From positions 28,231,254 to 28,291,253 of the forward strand of contig NC_087065.1 of NCBI RefSeq assembly GCF_963678635.1: DNA of 60,000 nt, read 5' to 3'. The stretch is from Symsagittifera roscoffensis. Taxonomy: Eukaryota > Xenacoelomorpha > Acoela > Convolutidae. Below are positions 22,682-33,399 of the stretch, in pieces. The notes beneath the pieces were generated by a model, which was not told the origin of the DNA, ran no database searches, and worked only from the letters and a program-made list of their open reading frames with translations. The translations under genes were made by a program, and so were the position numbers. Position 1 is the stretch's first letter. Each line of letters starts with the position of its first letter.

Positions 22682-22848
22682 TATGCTTTTAAGAAAAAAA
22701 AGTCAGTTTTTCAGACAATAAAATCCATTTTTTGACAACATAATTGATGTTTTGGGTCCTAGATTTTACTGCAATTTTATGGCGATAGCAATTGATTTTA
22801 TTGCGATTTTATTGCGATTTCAGGGCGAAAAAAATAGATTTTGTTGAG

Positions 22849-22852
22849 ATTA
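22849..22852. other. Target-site duplication, left (atta)
   Basis: This immediately precedes the left LTR and is repeated at 41716-41719 after the right LTR. The length of 4 bp fits a Gypsy/retroviral integrase. Confidence 0.75.
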
Positions 22853-23263
22853 TGAGTTAAGTTGGGTGGTCGGTAACTCATAGAGTAATTTCGGATAGGG
22901 TACACCGTCTGCTCGTCACGCTATCTTATTTTCGGCCGGATAGATTCGTGCAACTTCTTAGTCTAATACCGATCCTAATCTTACTCTTATATCTACTAGT
23001 CTCAGGGTGTTTAACTAGTCTCTGCTAGGCTCAATGGATCTAGAGTATACTGGCTTATTGCGACTGCTGAAGTTCTCTTGGAGAGGCAACTAATTTCTAA
23101 GTTAAATTCAAATTTCTCTGGTGCTGAAATTACAAGTAATTTCAGCAGTTACAAATAATTGGGTTGTTAGTTGGATGGATTATGATTGGTTAATATTAAA
23201 TACTTTACAGTGGTAAAATATCTTTTTTATCCAATAATAAAATGTAGTTTAAATCAGGTTCCA
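22853..23263 (-). repeat. 3' LTR (411 bp)
   Basis: On the plus strand it runs from tgagttaagttgggtggtcgg to aaatcaggttcca. It matches the right LTR closely, with about eleven substitutions by eye, and carries an extra 14 bp, gatagggtacaccg or equivalent (about 22900-22914). Just inside, on the minus strand, lies the only weakly purine-rich 'ggatggg', a poor polypurine-tract candidate. Confidence 0.92.
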
Positions 23264-24845
23264 CCCATCCGGGTTTTACAGAGTTTTTTAGAATTATCTT
23301 TCTGCAATTTGAAGGATGGATGATGAACGTTTGTATTCGGTGAACATCATTTTCTTGTCCGGTTCCTCTTGGTTAAAGAAGTTTCAGGACGCTGGAATTA
23401 TGGACAGGAAATTATTATGTCGTCATTCGACAATGACTGTGATCCCCAATGAAATCAATCTGATTTCAAGATGGTTTGCTATGACGGGTTTTTCTGTATT
23501 ATGAAGAGAACTTGTTTTGTGAGCAACCTCGTCTGGGAATGGCGTGAAGATCGTGTGTGGAAGGGATGCCTTGTAACTCGGATCTGTACGTATACTTAAA
23601 CATCGAGGTGGTCATTGGTCTAGTTCAATGAAGTCCTTTTCTGCGAAGTCAAGTCGTACTCTAAATCCTTTGAGTCGTGATTGTGGACTGCATGTCGGTT
23701 GTGTTTAGCCATTCTTTTGTGCGAGTGTGATGGTATCATCTAGTCTTTGGATGTTTGTCTTTGTTGTTGTGTATGATCTATATACTGCAAGGTATAATTT
23801 ACATTTTATAAAATTTTGTTAGTTCGGTTTTTTAATCATGAATTTAGTTAGTTATTTTCACAAAAGCGTTTTGTTTTAAATCGGTTATTTTGAAGAGTTA
23901 CTCACCCTTGAGTACCTCTTATTAAAAATAGAAGTGTGGTCACAAAGAGTGGATGTAGCGCGGTGGGTTAGGCCGGCTATAGAGCATGCTCAGGACATCC
24001 TCTCTGGTGGTTTAGGCCAGGAGTGGGAGTATGATTTCATGCTGTATCTTTGAGAGGTCCTGTTTTGTGATAACGTTTTATGTTGGGTTTATGTTGGTCT
24101 TTCTTATGTTACTTTGGTTGTGTCCTTTTTCAAAAATCAAATTGTTTTTGTTATGGGTTTGTCTTGCGACTTTTTGTGTTTCATTATTTCTTTCTTAGAC
24201 TTTATAATAGTCTTCAAAAGAATAAATTATTCAGTTTTAAACTGGGTTAATCCGGTTTGGTTACTGTTGGTTTTCTTTTCTTAGTCATGCTGTTATTTTT
24301 TGACTTGTGGTGTTTAGTAAGCTGCGTTGGTTAGTTTGGTTTAGTATATAATTCCTTTCCAACCGGGTTAAAGGAAAGTTGGAAACTTGTTATCGTTTGT
24401 TACAGTTGTTGAGTGTGAAAACTTGAAACTTAAAATCATTATTTAAACAATTCTTCGTGGGCGAGCTGTGCGAGTGTGGATAGAATTCTTGTGCGAGTGA
24501 ATGAAAATATTATAAAGGTTAGTACTGCTTTCTCATTTTATCAATTTATTGCATAGAATTAGAATTTTACTGCGTTTTGGGGAAATTTAAAATTATAAAT
24601 TTTCATCGTATTTAACTTTACTGCTTCACGGGGAAATAATTTATAAATGAAATTACTACATTTGGTATGAATTTTACTACATTATTTACTGCAAGAATTA
24701 AATGAATTTTTAGATAATTTAACAAGTTGAATTTTTGTTTTTCTTTTCTGTTTTGTAGGTGATCGTGGTGTGAAGACTAGAAATATAAATCAACCATTGA
24801 TAAAAAATGGTTAGTATTAATTGAAATTTATTAGTTAAGAATTTT
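23264..24845 (-). other. 3' region of the LTR element, no gene recognised
   Basis: About 1.6 kb lies between the end of ORF Z and the 3' LTR. No long ORF was seen on the element's coding strand. The motif 'ttttactgc(n)t..ggggaaat' recurs at about 24565-24660. The stretch 'tagcgcggtgggttaggccggc' near 23957 resembles a tRNA A-box but no B-box follows. The region could hold regulatory or RNA-export sequence, but nothing shows this. Confidence 0.5.
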
Positions 24846-25985
24846 TCAAATAATACTTACCTTAGTCTTCTGGTTAAAAGTCGTGGGGAAGATGTCGTGT
24901 ATCATATCTGATGTTGTTAGTAATTTTGCTAGTATGCGTATGATGTTTTTAGTTTGTAGCAGTGGCCAAAGCAATTGAAGTGCTTTATTGGTTTTTAGTT
25001 CTTCGGTGCCTACTGCAAACTCGTAAGGTGTGTTTTGAATGAGGTTATATATTTTATGATTATATTTAGTATTGTGAATAAATTCTAATATGGGTATTTC
25101 AATAGACTGGATGAATTCATGCGGGATAAGGAAGGGTCTGGATTCTTCGGCATTGAGGGTCTTCGTAATGGGACAAAATATATACATTTAGGTAACTGGG
25201 TCATAGTTGCGGAGGATGCCGTGGAGGTTAGTATCTTTGATGCAATATGTAAAATTAAGGAAAAATGGTGACGTGTACTTTGAGTTAAGGAACTGAAAAC
25301 GATGGTGAGGTTGTCTTGTTGGGGTGTGCAAATCAAAATGATTTTGTATGAAACGATAGTATGTATTTGTGTGGGTTTGTTTAGTGCGTAACATAATATC
25401 GTGGGAACAGTGCAAATCGCGTTCATGTGGTGAAAGAAAGTGAAAGGTTAGTGAAAATAACTGAAATTTGTCGTGGAAACTTGCGTAAGCTTGAATATCA
25501 GCTAGTGATTCTGAAATGATGTGATTATACTTTCTATCAAAATATTAAGTGTGAATACGTATGATGTTTTGATGAAAAATTTTTCTGTTAGTTGCGGGTT
25601 AGCGAAGCGGTCTTCATCTAAAAATTGGTCTTGATTAGGTCGGATGATATTATGATCGTAGTATTCTATTGCAAATTCGTTAGCTCGGGATGCAGTGAAG
25701 GTTTTTAGTAATTTTTTATATCCTACGTAAGTAAATTGTCCAGGTGTTAGTGTTGTGGTGAGTCTATATAACATGTCTTTGTTCCTTTCTATGTCGCCAT
25801 GAGTATTAGTTAGTGGTAGGCAAAGGGGGTTAGTAAAATGATAGTAAGCTGTCCAATGAAGTGTTGGCATTAAAACATGTTCATCTACAAAACTACGTGT
25901 GTCATTAGTATCGTTAGGTGTATTAATGTATATTGTGGAAATGAGGGTAAGGTGATTGCAAGAAAATTTTTCGTTTAAGTGTGTT
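24846..25985 (-). pseudogene. ORF Z: unrecognised accessory ORF downstream of env
   Basis: On the minus strand an open frame runs from about 25985 (first ATG at 25870) to a stop at 25502. The next frame is already open upstream of that point and continues to 24846, with one in-frame stop at 25188-25190. A single frameshift near 25505 and that stop are thus all that break about 380 codons, far more open sequence than chance allows in AT-rich DNA. The product would be soluble, without signal peptide or membrane segment, with mixed charged and aromatic content (for example HGDIERNKDMLYRL, PYEFAVGTEELKTNKALQLL). I recognise no family. Its place between env and the 3' LTR is where complex retroviruses keep accessory genes. 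Confidence 0.6.
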
Positions 25986-26888
25986 GCGGGTGATTAATAT
26001 ATTCGCAAGCTGTTCCGGGTTTGGTCGGGAATGGGTGATTTGGGAATTTTCGTTTAAAAGTGCGATAAGCTCGGTGAGTGCTTCTAGGTGTTTCGGTGGA
26101 TGTAGATGATTGTGTGAATGATGCAGTGTAAGCTGAGGAGGGTGTAGGAGTAGGTGGGTTTGAGGATTCTATTGTGGATGATAGTTGATGTATCGTGAGG
26201 GTGTTAGGGTGTATTAATTGTTATTGTAGGGTAAAAAATTATCGAGTTCCTGGGAAAATTGGGGGGTATCTGGAGAATTATTATATGATCTGTCGGAATG
26301 AAGTGGAGAATAGGTTGGGGTTACTTGGGAAGCGTAGGAAGGAGTGGAAACGGATGGGAGTGAATGATTTGATGGAATTGGTTGGAAAGAGGGTTTTGAA
26401 AAAACTGAGAACTTGGTCTGATTATCATTTGATGGAGATGGTTCGGAGCCTGCAATTTCGTCAGGGGTTTCTACATTAGGGTTATTTAATTGTGAGATAG
26501 CGTATAAAACTGAAATATCTGAGTTAGTATCAGAATTCGTGCTTGATGATATAATAATAATCGGAAAATTGGGGTGGGAAAGCAAAAAGTGGTATTATTG
26601 GGAATGGAGTTTGGAGGTTGGCTGGGTGGGAATTTGAGCGATGAAGGGATCCAAGTTGTCGGCTCATCGTGGGCTAAAAAAATGATTATTTTGAGATTGA
26701 AAAGTGGTGGTGTGAGGTTGTTCTATAATTTGTTCGTATGTATTATCATTTTGTGAATGATGTGGTATTATGTGTTGGATGGGACTTTGTGTTGTATTTG
26801 GTCCAAAATTTGGATTACGTGTAATTGCTAAGTTTTGAAAATTACGGGAAACTAATGATAATGGATGGTTTTGTGGAAGGGTTGGTAT
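25986..26888 (-). pseudogene. Low-complexity Ser/Pro/Asn/Thr-rich tail of the env region
   Basis: After the last hydrophobic segment of the env-like ORF, minus-strand frames continue for about 300 codons of Ser, Pro, Thr, Asn and Gln-rich sequence (for example SDRSYNNSPDTPQF at about 26290). Stops near 26889, 26635 and 26585 interrupt it. It could be a long cytoplasmic tail of env or a separate protein. There are no motifs. Confidence 0.45.
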
Positions 26889-29283
26889 CTATGGTGCTGT
26901 AGGTGTTGTATCTACATTATTATGTTCTTCATTGTATGTGTTTGGTCTCGTGGATATTTTTGGATTATATTCTTTTATTTGTGCATCTAAAAGTATTTTG
27001 TTTATTGATGATGAAAAAATTCCAAAAAATTCTGCAAATAGTATACGTGCTACACTTGCTTGTCTGTTTACTTGTGTATGTATAGCGCATGTGTTATAGA
27101 TTCCTTTTAACAGTGAGAAAAGAAATCCTATAAAGTTAAACATTGCGTATAAGATAGTTAATTTTTCTAGGATGTAATAGGGCCATCCTAGAAAAGCTAG
27201 AATTTTGTTTTTTAGGGTGACAAAACTGAAAATATTTATAGGTGAAATATCTTGTGGTCTGTATTTTTCACCGTTTAAATTTATGTAGTCTTTGATATCT
27301 TTAAAATATCCGCTGTAGTCTTGTGTATAATTGTCTGCAATTCCTGCGGTTTCGGCAAGTTTTCTCAAATTCTGTTCAATTGATTGTCTTTAAATTGTGT
27401 CCATTTGTTTTAATAATTCTTGAAATTGTTGTGTTCTAATGTGATGCTGGATGTCTGATTTAGAACAAATTCCAATTGATGGTAAATCAATATTTGGGTC
27501 ACGGGCAATGGCTCTGATGCTTTCGGGTGAAAACTTTTTGAGTGATTGCATTAATGTAGGGTATGGTGTAAGGAGGTAGTATTTATCTTCATCGGGATTT
27601 AATTGTACTACATTGTGGTTATTTTCTGATCCACATGGGACTGCGGTATCCTAAAAATATGTTCGTCTTGAAAGTGTGTCTACAAAATGTACTTTATTTT
27701 TGTAGAATATAGGGACTCTTTTATAACAACGTTTATCTTCGAAAACATATAATGGTGATACTTTTTTGGTGCAAGTATAAAACCATAAAATGTTTCCTTC
27801 CTAATCTAGAAAATTTGATCTGTTTCCTGATAATAAGTATCCTGCGTAGGGTATTTTGAGTACTGCTAATGCGAGTGATTGTAGGATTTGTGTTCTTTCT
27901 AATTCGCATAGTTGATGAAGTGTTTCTAATTCGGAGAGTGACATTTCTTAAAAAATTCGACTAATTATGTAGTCTAACTTCATATCTAAGTGGATATCAT
28001 AATGAATATTACCAAAATAGGTGCTATTTATTAGTGATAGTTCTTGTAAACGTGTGCTTCTAGTGTCATGTGGCTTTAGGTGTCCACCAGGTTGACCATT
28101 ACTTTTTTTGAAAGTTAACTGGTATGTATGATGTTACTTCATTTAGAGGGTGACTTATGGCATAAGGGTCAAATTTTATTTTTCCAGTGGTCATGTCGAA
28201 ACCTTTTTCGTATTCGACAAGTATTTCAGAGTATTGTGTTTTATAAAGTGGATTTCTGTATTTACATGCAAATTCTGTTTCTTGATAGATTTGAAAACGT
28301 GTTAACTTAATTTCTATATCATGGATGTTTTTGAAATCAGTGCTTTGTTTACGTGATGGGTTTACGTGTTCGTATGGGATTGATTCAATAAAATATTTTT
28401 CATGAAATTTTATCATTCGAGCGTGCATTTTTGCTACTTGAAATGTTGTGCAGGTATCTTCGGGAAACCAAACAATTGTTGCTTGGGTCCTTGTTGTAGG
28501 GTCACAATAACCTTGATCACTTTTGCAAGGTAATCTAATTTCTTGAGAGATCAATGTGTTATCAGATAAATCTCGTGTGAGTTGTATTTTTTCGAGTTGT
28601 GTTTTCCAATCGAAAAACATTATTTAATGATATCCTTTATTTTTTGTGTCTGCCTTGCAGTTTGAGGGGTCACATATGCCAATGTGTGGTATCCAATGTT
28701 TATCGTGTATGTCTTTAGTTAATCTTCCATGTGCGCCGTTGTATGGATATTTTTCGTCTAATCTTATATGTCCTTGATATCGTTCAAGTTCTGCTTGATG
28801 TACAGAATTGGCAAAGACTTGAAAATTTACTAATTTTTTGTCTGTGTTTTTATTTCTTGTTAGGTTTAGTCTGAGTAATTCATTTTTACAATCATCGGGT
28901 TTTAGATGTAAAAGTCGTTCTATGTTACTTTGGTAAAACGATTCGTGGTCAGGTCGGTTTTTATTTCCGTTTGAAACTTGTGAACAATGTACTTTCTTTT
29001 CGGAAAATGTCCCTGTAAATTTATATCCTATGACTGTTGTTGCTCGGGCTTTTGAATATAATGTTGCTATTACATTTGTAGTTTCGATAGCTTGTGGTTC
29101 TGTTTCGCATTGTGATACTTGATTTATTGCATATTTATGTAGTGTTTTTTGTTCGTTTTCTTCACAATCGTAGTGTGTTACTAATAACTCTTGGGGTCCT
29201 GTGCGAGGAGAAGGATTTGTGTTTTGGTCGGAGAATATTAGAAAAAAGATGTGTTGAAACGTTAATATTTTTAGAATATACAT
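26889..29283 (-). pseudogene. Env-like glycoprotein ORF (several stops and a frameshift)
   Basis: The start is the ATG at 29281-29283, overlapping the end of ORF X by 13 nt. Residues 1-18 form a hydrophobic, signal-peptide-like segment, and Cys-rich ectodomain sequence with N-glycosylation sites (for example LNLTRN) follows. In-frame stops lie at 28624, 27801, 27651 and about 27390, and a frameshift near 28100. The 28099-28620 part holds CKSDQGYCDP and TIVWFPEDTC, a pattern of clustered cysteines around a Val-Trp core. Near the end (27368-26889) a long hydrophobic stretch (about residues 45-80 of that part) could be the membrane anchor. Total length is about 800 residues. Its position after pol and these features make an envelope protein likely. 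The fold class is not assigned; similarity to other invertebrate retroelement env proteins is only suspected. Confidence 0.7.
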
Positions 29284-30304
29284 GTGTATGATAATCCTGA
29301 GTATGGGTTATAAAATGTGATGTAACCAATTGTGTTTTTGGTATATCTGTCGTATTTATATATTACTTCAGTTGTTATAAACGGTGGTGGTAGCGATTGA
29401 GCTGTTATATTTGGTGGATTTAATGGGTAGGGATGTTGAATAATATTATTAAGTTTGATCGTGATTTCGAATTTTAATTGGAGACTATTTTGTTGAAGTA
29501 TTTGAATATTGTGGTCACGAATATCTTCGTGGATATCTTGTCTATATTGTAGTCTATTCAGTGCACAACTGTGGAGTCGGTTACTTTCCTGATGTTGTCC
29601 AAATATTGGGGGAGGTGCTACAAATGTGTTCCAATCTAATCGTAAAGGGATATTTGTTGATGATTGTTCTCGATATCTAGCGTCGAGATTATTTGGAAAA
29701 TTTAAAGGGAATAGCGTCGGTGAGATTTGACTTAATGATGGTGTTGATGGTAGTGATAGTGTTTCTGGTAGTGATGATAGGTTTGTATCCGTAGAAATAT
29801 CTATTGGGTCGTTTACTAAGTTTGGTTCACCTTGTGTATACGAATGTGTTGTCCAATATGGTAGTCGTGCGTTGGGATTGGGGGGGGGGGGGGGTTAAAG
29901 GGATTTTCACGTATTTGCTCAGATGTTGGTGTTGAACCTAAGTAATCTGAGGGTATACTTGAGGTGCTACGTTGTGAAAGGAGTAGGGGAGTTTCTGGTA
30001 ATGTACTATTTGGGTTTTCGGAAGTAGTTGGTGTTGGTGACTGGGGTATATCAAAATGAACTCTAGGGGTTTGAAAACTTCTATTTCTTCGTTGATGTAT
30101 AATTTGTGTATTTATTTCAACTGTATTTTGATTTTGACTAATGTTACTTATTCTGTTTAAGACTTGTGGTAATGTGGGGTACAAATTATACGTTGGTTCA
30201 CTTAGGGGTGCCTGTCGTTGAACTGGTTGAAAAGAATTAAAAAGAATTAAAAGGATTGTTGCTAAGGTGAATGTGACTATTGCCTTTTTTACACATTTGC
30301 ACAT
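29271..30304 (-). pseudogene. ORF X: Pro/Ser/Thr-rich single-pass membrane protein upstream of env
   Basis: The start is the ATG at 30302-30304. Residues 6-22 (KKAIVTFTLATILLILF) form a membrane segment right after a short basic Cys-containing N-terminus, suggesting a signal anchor. About 130 residues rich in Pro, Ser, Thr and Asn follow. At 29880-29894 a run of 15 G (C on the coding strand) occurs. After it the original frame stops at 29816, while another frame is open without interruption from the run to the stop at 29271, about 200 codons. One length change in the homopolymer thus reconciles about 344 codons. The stop overlaps the env ATG by 13 nt, as in compact viral genomes. I do not recognise the family; a glycoprotein subunit or leader is possible. 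Confidence 0.6.
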
Positions 30305-30386
30305 TGTCAGTATGAGGGATGATAAAAATATGATGAAAATTACAAATAGTAAAAAAATCTGTTCTACTAAAAATTGTTCGTATCAT

Positions 30387-30626
30387 TTAAATAGACTTTG
30401 GATTATCGTACCTGTGAATATGATCAATGATTTGGGAAAGTTGGAGATATATTTCAAATAGAGAGTAGAAAATAAAAAAAATGTTGCACAAAATTTTTAA
30501 AATTATTATAAAAGCTTCAAAAGTATCAAAAAGAAATATGAACAAAAGTTTGAATAGTATGAAAAAGTTTATTAAAAGATTTAAAATTGTATTTTTAAAG
30601 ATATTGACTGATCGAGAGAAGAGCAT
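30387..30626 (-). CDS. Small hydrophobic ORF upstream of ORF X
   Basis: This is 79 codons, strongly enriched in Phe, Leu and Ile, with two or three possible membrane segments (for example FFILFKLLFIFLFDTF). It lies between pol and ORF X on the element's coding strand. Such composition also arises by chance from A-rich or T-rich DNA, so it may not be a gene. Confidence 0.25.
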   Translation of the reverse strand: MLFSRSVNIFKNTILNLLINFFILFKLLFIFLFDTFEAFIIILKILCNIFFIFYSLFEIYLQLSQIIDHIHRYDNPKSI

Positions 30627-31238
30627 TTAAGAAATGATTTCTTTGTCGAATATTTTTTGTTGTTTGAGGCGAGATTCAAGTGTGGTCGGGTTATTTATTG
30701 ATTTTTTGACAAGTGGGTTGAGTTTTGTGAAAAATTGTTGGGGGCTAATTTTATGGTGTTTGGGAGGTCTTCTTTGCTTTATTTTTATTTGTCGGGTGAT
30801 CTGGGGTATTTTTGAAATATTTGTACTTTAGTCTAAATGATTATGGTCCTTTTTTACTTTAGGCTAATTTGTTATTTTTGGTTGGAGGGTTTTAGAGGTC
30901 TGCGTTGGGAAAATATTGTTGATCTTTGCGTTATTAGATAGGGGAGGGTTGTAATATTATGGTGGTGTTTATTTTAGTTGTCAAGTTTTAGCGAGTTGCT
31001 TATTTTTGACCTGGAGGTTGTAAAATTATAGTTATAGATATCCCTGGAGTTTAATATCTTTCGGCTAATAGGTTGGTGTTAGAGATATTGAAGTTGACGG
31101 ATTTAAATAAATCCTATTGGCTGAATCTGAACTAGAATTTTTGTGTGTTTGTCAGCATGTTATTTTGAAAAATGAAAGTTCAAAATGATCCAGAGGTGCA
31201 AAGAATATGTTTTTTTAAATTAAAGTTGTTTTTGAAAT
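30627..31238 (-). other. Spacer between pol and ORF X
   Basis: No coding sequence could be supported. The region might hold a splice acceptor for an env mRNA, but no convincing site stands out. Confidence 0.4.
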
Positions 31239-33399
31239 TCAACTTTCTTTAATTTTTTTAGATTGTGGGATGAATGTTTTATAAATTTTAGGTGGTTGAT
31301 TTCTAAGTTGTGATGATTCTCTATGTTCTGATTTTTCTACTTGTTCTTGTGGTAGAATTTTTTCTATCATTTTTGCTATTTTTTCTTTCCTTTTGAGGTA
31401 TTTTTGGGTCTGGCGTTTTTGTATTGTTTTGAGTTGTGGTTTGTTTTTGATTTTGATCTTTATGATGAACGTTGTGTTGTTCATCTATTTGTTTTTCTGT
31501 ATGATTTTGAATAACTTTTAAACCTGTGAAAGATTATAATTGAGTTAATTCGCGTAGCGCGTATTCTTTTGGGTAGTAGGGCAATAGATTGTTACGATGT
31601 TGAACAATTTCTTTTTTGGTTGAATCTGTGAGTTTGTACGTTACGTCAGTGGTTTTGGCAATGATTTGGTATGGTCCTTTTCGAAGGGGTTGTATTTTTT
31701 TAGAGATTCCTTTTTGTGTAATAAAATTAGGTATTAAAACAAATGTTCCAATTTTTAAATCTGTGGCTGGTGTAAAGCGTAAATTAAATTGGTCGTTAAT
31801 ATTTTGCCTTTGTAACAATTTTTTTGTTACTTTTTGGTAAATTTCATTATGTTTTTTATCTCTATTTAAAATCCATTCGGTGTGTGTGCCGGAGGCTAAT
31901 TTTTGAATTTATGGGTGATGAAAATGATCTTCATCATGTGTGTGTAAAGGTAGGTTATAACAAATTGAGTCTTTATTTGGTTGGCAATAACGTTGTGCAT
32001 TTTTATGGGAATTTGCTGTAAACATAATTGGTTTACGTGGCTTTTGATTAAAAACCAGTTCGTATGGTGACATTCCTAAAGTTGTCGTGATTTGTGAATT
32101 GTATGCTAAGAGAAATAATTTTACATCTGCTGACCATTCTGTGTATTTTGTATCATTTCCATTTTTGATACATCTAAGATATTCTTGTAGTGAACGGTTC
32201 ATACCTTCGACTAAACCGTTTGTCCAAGGTGCATGAGATGTACGTGGTTTATGTTTGATGTTGTATAAGTGACATAGTGTGATGATTTCATTATTTATGA
32301 ATTCTCTACCGTTGTCTGTAACTAAGAATTCGGGTAGTCCGAATTTAGCGATCCAATGTTCATAAAGTGTTGTGTAAGCATAATAAGCATTACAATGTGG
32401 TACTGGGTTGAGTGCTACATAATGTGTGAATGCGTCAACAATGACCATAATATAGGAGTTTCTTTCAGAGGATGGTGAAATTGGTCCTTTTGTATCGAAT
32501 GGAATGCAGTGGTTAAAATATAAACTTTTTCCTTTAAAATCTTGTTTTTGTGCTATTTGTTTTTGATTTGGATAAGGTTTGTTCAATTGACATATTATAC
32601 AATCATTGCATAATACTTTTATCTAAATTGGTGCATTAGGAAAATAAAAATTTTGGGTAAAGTTTGAGTATGTTTTTTCTGATCCGGAGTGTCCTTTAGT
32701 AATTTGTGTATGTGAGATATTAAAAGCTATTAATATCATACATAAAGGAAGACAAGTAACTTTAGAATCATTTAATTGATATTCTAAAAGATCTGTATTT
32801 TCATCAATTGCTGTGTTATTAAATTTTCGGAAATATCGGAGGAGTGTTTTATTTCCTTAAATTGTGGTATCTGCTTTTACGGGCTTAGTTTTGAATTTGT
32901 GCCATGATTTTAATTGTCTAATTACTGGGTCGAGATTTTGATATTGTTTTAAAAGTTCAAGTGTAATGTTATCTGTTGGGAGAGAAAAATATTGTCAATT
33001 TCTAGTTTTGATAAGGGAATTGTGTCAAGTGGGTCATGAAGGTCAAAAACTTGGTTGATTGTGTATTTTAAATCCTTTGTTTGTGGTCCTGATAAATTTA
33101 TTTTATCGGTTAAATTTTCTTTTTCGATTAATGGCAAAGGGTCTTTTTTATGCGAGTATTGTTTTATTCTTTTTTGTTGAGTGTTATTTTTTATCCATTG
33201 TGAGTATGGAAATGGTTTAAAAGTTGATGTGCCTAGTAAGTCAACTTCGTAGTGATTATTCTGGCAATCTAAGTAGAGTGGGAAATGTTGTAGGTTATAT
33301 ATCTGTGATTGATCAATATCAGTTTTTACTGCGTATTTGCATTCTAATCGGGGTGATGTTTCATCTTTTGCGAGATAAAATTTAAAATTTTGTGGTATT
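31239..33399 (-). pseudogene. pol: pol 3' part: integrase (HHCC, DDE, GPY/F)
   Basis: The end of pol is broken by stops and shifts near 33400, 32949, 32866, 32625, 31909 and 31534. The Zn finger is visible with HTQITKGHSG and, further on, LCNDCIICQ (His-His-Cys-Cys). The catalytic core in 31909-32586 shows IVDAFTHYV (first Asp), LVTDNGREF (second Asp) and NGLVEGMNRS (Glu), the D,D-35-E pattern. The part at 31534-31818 contains PLRKGPYQII, the GPY/F module of Gypsy integrases. A Lys-rich tail follows at 31239-31484. Integrase would insert the cDNA and produce the 4-bp duplication seen. Confidence 0.88.

Noticed and set aside
23950-24030. tRNA/SINE-like 'tagcgcggtgggttaggcc'
   Set aside because: A possible A-box only. 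No B-box follows at the right distance, and it lies in the 3' region of the LTR element.
26195-26479. 94-codon plus-strand ORF
   Set aside because: It is antisense to the Ser/Pro-rich env tail, with low-complexity composition.
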